Positions 1 through 4,728 of a stretch of 5,576 bases of DNA are shown piece by piece. Origin of the DNA: Streptosporangiaceae bacterium. GTDB lineage: Bacteria > Actinomycetota > Actinomycetes > Streptosporangiales > Streptosporangiaceae. The stretch lies in NCBI GenBank assembly GCA_030042885.1, contig JASHYW010000549.1:1-5576 (forward strand), written 5' to 3'. Position 1 is the first letter of the stretch; each line of letters starts with the position of its first letter. Made by a program: the position numbers and the translations under genes. A model generated the notes under the pieces. It ran no database searches. It saw nothing but the letters and a program-made list of their open reading frames with translations, and was not told the DNA's origin.

Positions 1-234
1 GGGGCCCGGCGCGCTGGATGGCAGCGGCGTCGCCTTACGGGACATCGACATCGGATCTCCGGCCGCAGTAAGTGTCGAGGACAGGAGCCGCGGAATCCCG
101 GCTTCCCGGCCGTAATTTCGGCGGCAGCCCATTCAGGTACGCGCGCGCGGGGGACCCGAAGGGGGTGTCACGGTGAAAGAGCATAGTGCTCGGCGGCGAG
201 CTCGGCATAGCAGGCGAGAGGGCTCCGCCGCCTG
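1..234. other. Left-edge region without a supportable gene
   Basis: No reading frame here can be assigned. A plus-strand frame is open from base 2 to a TAA at 113-115, another from base 3 to a TAA at 69-71, and a minus-strand frame is open from an ATG at 132 to the edge. All are short, none resembles a family I recognise, and the minus ATG lacks a ribosome binding site. Third-position GC of the 2-115 frame is clearly lower than in the genes of this window. It may be the tail of a gene beyond the edge or plain intergenic DNA. A CG dinucleotide run lies at 140-149, and hairpins at 179-191 and 208-237 are listed separately. Confidence 0.5.
175..191 (-). terminator. Possible intrinsic terminator downstream of the cyclodeaminase-family gene
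   Basis: Read on the minus strand, GAGCA and TGCTC form a perfect 5-bp stem around a CTA loop, followed directly by TTTC. It lies about 45 bases beyond the stop codon of the minus-strand gene ending at 235. The stem is short and the T run is only three bases, so this is a weak candidate; termination could equally occur at the stronger hairpin at 208-237. Confidence 0.3.
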
Positions 235-237
235 CTA
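208..237 (-). terminator. 9-bp hairpin overlapping a stop codon
   Basis: TAGCAGGCG (208-216) and CGCCTGCTA (229-237) are perfect inverted repeats around a 12-base loop. The outer end of the right arm is the TAG stop codon of the minus-strand gene. There is no T tract after the stem on the minus strand, so it would be a U-less, actinobacterial-type terminator or an mRNA 3'-end stabilising hairpin. The structure is visible; its role is inferred. Confidence 0.4.
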
Positions 238-1209
238 GAAGTCGGCGGCAGTGCCGGCGCCCAGGCGGGTGGCCTTCTCGTACAGGTAGCTGGCCGCGGC
301 CAGGTCCTCGGCGGCCAGGCCGAGCGACTCGAAGACGGTGATCTCGCCGGAGTCCGCGCGGCCCGGCGCCGCCCCGATGAGCAGCTCTCCGATCTCGGCC
401 CGGACCGGGTTGACCGCACCCTCCTTCTCGGCCAGCAGGTAGTCCCCGGCCTCGTTCCGCACGGACTCGCGGCTGTCGGCGAACAGTGCCGCCTCGGCCA
501 TGGTCGCGGTGTCGATCTCCCGGTCCCTGGGCACGCAGGCGCCGACCGCGTTGACGTGCGTGCCCGCGGCCAGCCAAGCACGGCGCAGCACCGGCTGCGG
601 CGAGTTGGTCGCGGTCACCACGATGTCCGCTCCCGCGACCGCCTCGCGCACCTCGTGGTGGACGCTGACCGGCAGGCCCAGCTGCCCGGCCAGCTCCGCG
701 GCCACTTCGCGGGCCCGGGCCAGGTCACGTCCGGCCATGCGGATCCCGGTGAGCGGGCGGGTTGCGGCCAGGGCGTGCGCGTGCGCCCGTCCCTGCACGC
801 CCGTGCCGATGATGGCCAGCTCCGCGGCGCCGGGCCGGGCCAGCAGGTCGGTGGCCACCGCGGAGACGGCCGCGGTGCGGATCTCGGTCACGGCCGACGC
901 GTTCACCAGCGCCAGCGGCTCCCCGGTGGCCGCCGCGAACAGCAGAACTCCGCCCTGGTGCGCGTCCTTGCCGATGGCCGGGTTACCCGGGGTGACGCAG
1001 ATCGCCTTCAGCCCGTAGCCGACGCCGGGCGAATACGAGGGCATCAGCCCCATGAAGCCCGCCGCGTCCCGCGGCCGGACGATCGTCCGCAGCGGCTGCT
1101 GGATCTGGCCGCGGGCCAGCTCGGCCAGGGCCTGGCGCATCACGTCCGCGCACTCTCTGTATCCCAGCAGCTCACGGACGCGGTCACTGGCCAGCACAAG
1201 TATCTTCAC
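235..1209 (-). CDS. Ornithine cyclodeaminase / mu-crystallin family NAD(P)-dependent reductase
   Basis: A 324-residue protein of the usual family length. Family features in order: Lys68 in YGLKAICVTPGN, a substrate-side lysine in this family; EIRTAA with Arg111; a Rossmann dinucleotide-binding loop, IIGTGVQG, at 133-140; and the GACVPRDREID segment at 223-233. Ornithine cyclodeaminases carry an aspartate in a GGDCPGKTE-type motif; by my alignment that position is Cys225 here. This pattern is closer to mu-crystallin (ketimine reductase) and archaeal-type alanine dehydrogenase, so imine/amino-acid reduction is more likely than cyclodeamination. Substrate unknown; probably cytoplasmic. The GTG start is supported by AGGAG six bases upstream. 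It diverges from the hydrolase at 1300 across 90 bases and ends in a hairpin. Any tie to the urate genes further right is speculative. Confidence 0.9.
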   Translation of the reverse strand: MKILVLASDRVRELLGYRECADVMRQALAELARGQIQQPLRTIVRPRDAAGFMGLMPSYSPGVGYGLKAICVTPGNPAIGKDAHQGGVLLFAAATGEPLALVNASAVTEIRTAAVSAVATDLLARPGAAELAIIGTGVQGRAHAHALAATRPLTGIRMAGRDLARAREVAAELAGQLGLPVSVHHEVREAVAGADIVVTATNSPQPVLRRAWLAAGTHVNAVGACVPRDREIDTATMAEAALFADSRESVRNEAGDYLLAEKEGAVNPVRAEIGELLIGAAPGRADSGEITVFESLGLAAEDLAAASYLYEKATRLGAGTAADF

Positions 1210-1299
1210 GCGGCTCTCCTGCCGAGCTCGGCCAGACCACCGGCGGCCACGCGCCGGCGGGATCGTGGTCGCGAGGACCGTTCGGTATAGGTTTTAGAA
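1210..1299. promoter_or_regulatory. Divergent promoter region with a probable leaderless promoter and dyads
   Basis: This 90-base gap serves two divergent genes. For the plus-strand hydrolase, TAGGTT at 1288-1293 fits the actinobacterial -10 pattern TANNNT and ends six bases before the GTG at 1300. There is no convincing Shine-Dalgarno, so a leaderless transcript is likely; I see no clear -35. Three dyads could bind proteins: a perfect 12-bp palindrome GCCGAGCTCGGC (1221-1232), CCGGCG/CGCCGG with a 6-base spacer (1240-1257), and ACCG-TT-CGGT (1277-1286) abutting the -10. No specific regulator can be named. Confidence 0.4.
1214..1220 (-). promoter_or_regulatory. Ribosome binding site of the cyclodeaminase-family gene
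   Basis: Minus strand AGGAGAG, with six bases between AGGAG and the GTG start at 1209. It supports that non-ATG start as the true one, and the encoded N-terminus (MKILVLASDRVRELL) matches the usual start of the family. Confidence 0.75.
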
Positions 1300-1962
1300 G
1301 TGACGTACACGGGAGACGTGCGTGTCGGCGGCCCGCCGGACACACGGGAGATCGACGGCCTGGTCGTGACCAAGATAGCCGTGGGCCCCATGGACAACAA
1401 CGCGTATCTGCTGCGCTGCACGAGCACCGGCCAGGGCATCTTGATCGACGCGGCCAACGAGGCGGGTCGGCTGATCGAGATGATCGGCGACACGCCGGTC
1501 GGCACGATCGTGACCACGCACCGGCACGCCGATCACTGGCAGGCGCTGCCCGAGGTGCAAAAGCACACCGGCGCGGAGGTGGTCGCGCACTCGGCCGACG
1601 CGGACTACCTGCCCGTCCCGGTCACCCACCGGGCCGAGCACGGCGAGGTGCTGAGGTTCGGCGACGCGGCGGTGTCCCTCATTCAGCTGCGCGGGCACAC
1701 GCCGGGCAGCATCGCGGTCCTGTACGACGCGGGCGGCCGGCTGGCGGACAGTCCGCACGTGTTCACCGGAGACTCGCTGTTCCCCGGCGGGGTGGGCAAG
1801 ACCAACTCGCCCGCGGACTTCACCTCGCTGCTTACCGACGTGATCGAGCGCCTGTTCAACCCGCTCCCCGACGCGACCTGGGTGTATCCCGGGCACGGAA
1901 AGGACACCACGCTCGGCGTGGAGCGCCCCTATCTCGGCGAGTGGCGCGACCGGGGCTGGTAA
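1300..1962 (+). CDS. Metallo-beta-lactamase-fold hydrolase (glyoxalase II-like)
   Basis: A 220-residue protein with the complete metal-binding set of the MBL superfamily: HRHADH at 74-79 (His74, His76, Asp78, His79), His133 in RGHTPGS, Asp158 in FTGDSLF, and His199 in YPGHG. This predicts a dinuclear, usually zinc, hydrolase centre in a cytoplasmic enzyme. The layout and length resemble glyoxalase II-like hydrolases that cleave thioesters or similar bonds, but the long C-terminal substrate-binding part of true hydroxyacylglutathione hydrolases is absent, so the substrate cannot be named. The GTG at 1300 is chosen because it follows a -10-like TAGGTT at leaderless spacing and the protein is open from there. 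It is a single-gene unit converging with the acetyltransferase gene 30 bases away. Confidence 0.9.
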   Translation: MTYTGDVRVGGPPDTREIDGLVVTKIAVGPMDNNAYLLRCTSTGQGILIDAANEAGRLIEMIGDTPVGTIVTTHRHADHWQALPEVQKHTGAEVVAHSADADYLPVPVTHRAEHGEVLRFGDAAVSLIQLRGHTPGSIAVLYDAGGRLADSPHVFTGDSLFPGGVGKTNSPADFTSLLTDVIERLFNPLPDATWVYPGHGKDTTLGVERPYLGEWRDRGW

Positions 1963-1966
1963 CGGC

Positions 1967-1982
1967 GCGGGATGCCTTCCGC
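1967..1982. terminator. Weak hairpin between convergent genes
   Basis: GCGGGA (1967-1972) can pair with TTCCGC (1977-1982) over six positions, one of them a G-T wobble, around a TGCC loop. It sits in the 30-base gap between two convergent stop codons, where a bidirectional terminator is expected. There is no T tract on either side, so support is mainly positional. Confidence 0.25.
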
Positions 1983-1992
1983 TGCCTGCCAA

Positions 1993-2586
1993 CTATACGA
2001 TTACGTCCTCGCGGAGGGCGCGCCGGTACCGTATCTCGGTGATGCCGCCGAGGTCCTGGAGCAGGTGGCTGGCGCCGTCCGGCGCGAAACCGGCTCGCTC
2101 GTAGAACCGGCGCGCGCGGGCGTTGTCCTCGAGCACCCACAGCGTGATGCACCGGTACCCGGCACCAGACACCTTGGCCAGGACCCGATCCATGAGCGCC
2201 CGCCCGGCGCCGGTCGACCACCAGGCCGGGCGAACGTACAGCGCGTAGAGCTCGGCCACCCGCCCTTCGGCACCGGCCGCGGTCCGCGGGTGCGGCCATG
2301 ATGTGCCAAGCACGTCCCGTTCCGGCCCGAAGGACGCATAGCCGACGATGCCCGGCGCGGCCCCGGCGCCTGCGCCAGGCCGCGGGCGGCGGGCAACCGC
2401 GGCGATCATGCGCTGCCATGGTCGCGTGCGGAACGACTGCCGGACGCGGGCGCCGCCGTCGGGCGCCGTGACCCGGTCGATGACCTGGTGCGCGATGATG
2501 CCCTCATACGCGGCGAACCAGCTGTCCCGTATCACGGCCGCGATCTGCGGCGCGTCCGCCGTCGAGGCGGACCGGATCACCACCAT
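1993..2586 (-). CDS. GNAT family N-acetyltransferase
   Basis: A 197-residue single-domain acetyltransferase. The acetyl-CoA-binding core is visible: strand 4 with VAELYALYVRP (110-120), the pyrophosphate loop WWSTGAGRAL (122-131, of the x-x-G-x-G type), and the C-terminal motif LWVLEDNARARRFYERAGF (149-167), in which the Asn and the FYE.GF block are hallmarks of the family. The N-terminus (IRSASTADAPQIAAVIRDSW) is the usual first strand and helix. An Arg/Gly/Ala/Pro-rich stretch at about 66-80 looks like a flexible loop. The acceptor, a protein N-terminus, lysine or small amine, cannot be inferred. The gene starts nine bases after the PucR-family regulator's stop on the same strand, so the two are probably co-transcribed. 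The ATG at 2586 has only a weak ribosome binding site, which would fit coupling to upstream translation. Confidence 0.9.
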   Translation of the reverse strand: MVVIRSASTADAPQIAAVIRDSWFAAYEGIIAHQVIDRVTAPDGGARVRQSFRTRPWQRMIAAVARRPRPGAGAGAAPGIVGYASFGPERDVLGTSWPHPRTAAGAEGRVAELYALYVRPAWWSTGAGRALMDRVLAKVSGAGYRCITLWVLEDNARARRFYERAGFAPDGASHLLQDLGGITEIRYRRALREDVIV

Positions 2587-2595
2587 CTGGACAAG

Positions 2596-4296
2596 CTAGC
2601 GAATTCGCAACGCAAGGAAGAAGTCCACCTGGTCATCCAGGCAGGACAGGTCGCGCCCGGTGAGCTCCTCGATCCGCCGGATCCGGTACCGCACCGTGTT
2701 GACATGAACGTACATGGACGCCGCGCACGCGTTCCACGAGCCCGAGCAGGCCAGGAACTGGCGCAGGGTGGGCAGCAGTTCGGCGTGGTGCCGCTCGTCG
2801 TAAGCCTGCAGCGGCCCGAGCAGGCGCTGCCGGAAGGACCGCAGCACGCTTCCGGGCACGCTGGCCAGCAGGAGCTCGTGCGAGGCCACTTCGTCACTGG
2901 TCACCACCGAGACGGTCGCCGGGGCAGGCCCCGAGAGAGCTCCGCTCCCGGCGCGCATCGCGGCCAGCCGACCCGCGCTCTCGGCCTCGTGCAGCGCGCT
3001 GACCAGGGCGGCCACGCCCGTAGCGGGCGCGCTGACGCCGATGCTGAGCCTGATGCGGGACCGGTCGGACTCCAGCACCGCCTGTGCGTCCCGCAGCCGA
3101 GCGGCGAACACGTGCGCGGCTGAGCCCGGCGCTTCCGGCGCGGCCGCGGCCGGCAGCGCGGTGCCCGGGTCCTGGCCGGCTGTGGCAGCGGCCTCCGGCC
3201 CGGCACCTTCGGGCAGCGGGACAAGCACCACGATCTGCTCGCCGAGCGGGGCGACCACCGTGCCGTCCGCGTACGGCATGGCCAGCTCCTCGGCCAGGTC
3301 GCTGCGCCATCGGTCGGCGTTCGGGCCGGTCATCCGGTCAGCCTCCGCGCCCATCGCGGCGACCAGGTAGCTCGCGTCGGGTGACATCCCGGCCGCGCGC
3401 ATCAGCGAGGCGATCTCGGACGGGGCGGCCCCTTCACCTGCCTCGGACGCGAGCTTGGCGACGATCGCCTCGGCCAGCCTGCGATCCCCGGCGCGGCCCG
3501 CGTCCAGCCTGGCTCGCTCGAGGGCCGCGTCCGCGGCCAGTTCGGCGACGGATTCGCGAAGCTCGTGCGGCCAGTCCTGCTCCTGACCTGCACAGGCGAG
3601 GAACCAGCTGGTGATCCGGGGCTCGCCGCCGACCGTGAACAGCGAGTACTTGCCGTCGCCCGTCACCGGGACGCGCGGCCCGCTCACCCGCGCGATGACC
3701 GGGAGCCGGTCCGCCTTGAGGTACTCCCCGGCCAGCCGCAGCGCCAGCGGGCGGGGCAGCGATGGCGCGGTTCCGCCCACCACCCGGCCCATCGCGGTGA
3801 GCAGCCAGCATTCGGCGCCGATCTCGCGGCCCATCAGCCGGAACATCGCGTCCAGGCCTGCCCCTTCGGCCACCGCGGACAGCAGCAGCCGGCGGCGCCC
3901 GAGCACCCTGGTCATGGCCGTCGCCCGGTCGCCGTTGAGCCGGCGCCCCACCTCTTCGGTGATGGTGGCGAATGAGGTCTCGGCCGGCACCGCGAGCAGG
4001 GTGATGCCGTGCCGCCCGCAAGCCTGGATCACCTCGGACGGCACCTCGCCGAGCGCCTCCCCGGCGCCCAGTACTCCGGCTCCCGCCTTGACCAGAGCCC
4101 TGACAAACCGGTCGGCATCGCCGGGTTCCCGGCACCAGATCATGCCGGTCAGGACCAGGTCCCCCGGCGTGAGGTAACGGCTGGGATCGGGCAGGTCCGT
4201 GGTGTACACGTGCCGGATAACCCGGTCTACGCCGGACACATCGGTCAGCAGCCTGAGCCCGAGACCAGGCACGTCGAGCAAATCCCGTACTCGCAA
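2596..4296 (-). CDS. PucR-family transcriptional regulator
   Basis: From the preferred TTG start this is 566 residues. It has the PucR architecture: an N-terminal PucR ligand-sensing domain at about 2-115 (starting RVRDLLDVPGLGLRLL), a middle region including a degenerate GGDEF-like part at about 300-450, and a C-terminal PucR-type helix-turn-helix at about 507-560 with YVHVNTVRYRIRRIEELTG. An Ala/Pro/Gly-rich insert at about 362-395 looks disordered. The frame is also open to an ATG at 4344, adding 16 residues, but the TTG at 4296 lies seven bases after a GGAGG core and places the PucR domain at the start as usual. In Bacillus subtilis PucR controls purine breakdown genes; here the gene diverges from urate-pathway genes, so a purine intermediate is a plausible ligand. 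That role is inferred. It is probably co-transcribed with the acetyltransferase gene. Confidence 0.92.
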   Translation of the reverse strand: MRVRDLLDVPGLGLRLLTDVSGVDRVIRHVYTTDLPDPSRYLTPGDLVLTGMIWCREPGDADRFVRALVKAGAGVLGAGEALGEVPSEVIQACGRHGITLLAVPAETSFATITEEVGRRLNGDRATAMTRVLGRRRLLLSAVAEGAGLDAMFRLMGREIGAECWLLTAMGRVVGGTAPSLPRPLALRLAGEYLKADRLPVIARVSGPRVPVTGDGKYSLFTVGGEPRITSWFLACAGQEQDWPHELRESVAELAADAALERARLDAGRAGDRRLAEAIVAKLASEAGEGAAPSEIASLMRAAGMSPDASYLVAAMGAEADRMTGPNADRWRSDLAEELAMPYADGTVVAPLGEQIVVLVPLPEGAGPEAAATAGQDPGTALPAAAAPEAPGSAAHVFAARLRDAQAVLESDRSRIRLSIGVSAPATGVAALVSALHEAESAGRLAAMRAGSGALSGPAPATVSVVTSDEVASHELLLASVPGSVLRSFRQRLLGPLQAYDERHHAELLPTLRQFLACSGSWNACAASMYVHVNTVRYRIRRIEELTGRDLSCLDDQVDFFLALRIR

Positions 4297-4435
4297 GGGA
4301 TCACCTCCTGGCGACGAACCCTTCACGGGCACCATAGCCGTCATGTGTTTAGCGAAACCTACAAAACGGCTGGAGCCAGGTTACCGGTGATTGATTCGAT
4401 AGGCGCCTACCACGTGCGCGGCACCGCCTGATTGG
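4297..4435. promoter_or_regulatory. Divergent control region of regulator and urate genes, with palindromes
   Basis: 139 bases separate the TTG of the regulator from the first plus-strand urate gene. Visible dyads are CTGG-AG-CCAG (4370-4379), ACCGGT (4383-4388), a perfect 10-bp TAGGCGCCTA (4400-4409) and CACGTG (4411-4416). On the minus strand TAGGTT at 4361-4356 fits a -10 element for the regulator, giving a leader of about 50 bases carrying the Shine-Dalgarno; no good -35 is seen. No convincing promoter or ribosome binding site is seen for the plus-strand gene. The palindromes are candidate operators for the divergent PucR-family protein; this is inference from position. Confidence 0.45.
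4298..4309 (-). promoter_or_regulatory. Near-perfect Shine-Dalgarno that decides the TTG start of the PucR-family gene
   Basis: The minus strand reads AGGAGGTGATCC, fully complementary to the 3' end of 16S rRNA, with seven bases from GGAGG to the TTG codon at 4296. Neither upstream in-frame ATG (4344, 4335) has a comparable site. If the longer ATG form were used, this stretch would encode part of a Gly/Pro-rich leader absent from typical PucR proteins. Confidence 0.8.
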
Positions 4436-4717
4436 ATGTTTCGCATGGTGAGCCCGGGCCTCCAGGAATCCACGCTGGCGGCCTTCAACGCTGCGCTGCC
4501 GGAGACAGCCGAGCGTGAGCTGCTCACATGCTGCGCATCGGGATCGTTCGCGAGAGCGATCGTGTTCCTGATCTGCGCCAGCGGCCTGTCCGGCCAGGAC
4601 ATGCTGGACCAGCTGCGGGCCAGGCTCGGCAACGACACCGATACCGAACGGTCCGTGGTGCGCCAGGAATTGCTGAAGATCACCCGGCTGCGGCTGACGA
4701 AGTTGCTGAGCCTTTGA
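4436..4717 (+). CDS. Internally deleted OHCU decarboxylase (2-oxo-4-hydroxy-4-carboxy-5-ureidoimidazoline decarboxylase)
   Basis: The full-length enzyme, about 160-170 residues, decarboxylates OHCU to (S)-allantoin as the last step of urate oxidation. This 93-residue frame has the family N-terminus (LAAFNAALPETAERELLTCCAS, about residues 14-35) joined at about 42-44 to the C-terminal third: FLICASGLSGQDML (44-57), then RARLGNDTDTERSVV (61-75) and the terminal LLKITRLRLTKLL. About 70 residues between the CCAS helix and FLICA are missing, including the HP.IG-type segment with the catalytic histidine and the following glutamate region. It therefore should not be active as a decarboxylase. The frame is intact and the retained parts are well conserved. 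Starts at 4436 (ATG), 4445 (ATG) or 4448 (GTG) are possible; none has a good ribosome binding site. The chimera follows 11 bases downstream. Confidence 0.8.
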   Translation: MFRMVSPGLQESTLAAFNAALPETAERELLTCCASGSFARAIVFLICASGLSGQDMLDQLRARLGNDTDTERSVVRQELLKITRLRLTKLLSL

Positions 4718-4728
4718 CATCCGGGCAC

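Noticed and set aside
35..234. Possible small gene on either strand at the left edge.
   Set aside because: Short open frames on both strands, no ribosome binding site, no family resemblance, and weak codon bias; left as undefined sequence.
500..1290. Long plus-strand frames antisense to the cyclodeaminase-family gene.
   Set aside because: They are Arg/Ala/Pro/His-rich shadow frames typical of high-GC DNA, with no recognisable motifs, and lie opposite a clear family member.
3084..4177. Several plus- and minus-strand frames over the regulator gene.
   Set aside because: The PucR frame has domain-level matches along its length; the others are low-complexity Arg/Pro/Ser shadows.
4298..4309. On the plus strand this stretch reads GGATCACCTCCT, identical to the 3' end of 16S rRNA.
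   Set aside because: It is simply the reverse complement of a strong Shine-Dalgarno on the minus strand; the flanks show no rRNA sequence.
4641..4654. 14-base block shared in inverted orientation with 1275-1288, possibly a regulatory repeat.
   Set aside because: This copy encodes conserved OHCU decarboxylase residues (DTERS), and a match of this length is not very unlikely by chance in a GC-rich window; kept only as a minor note.
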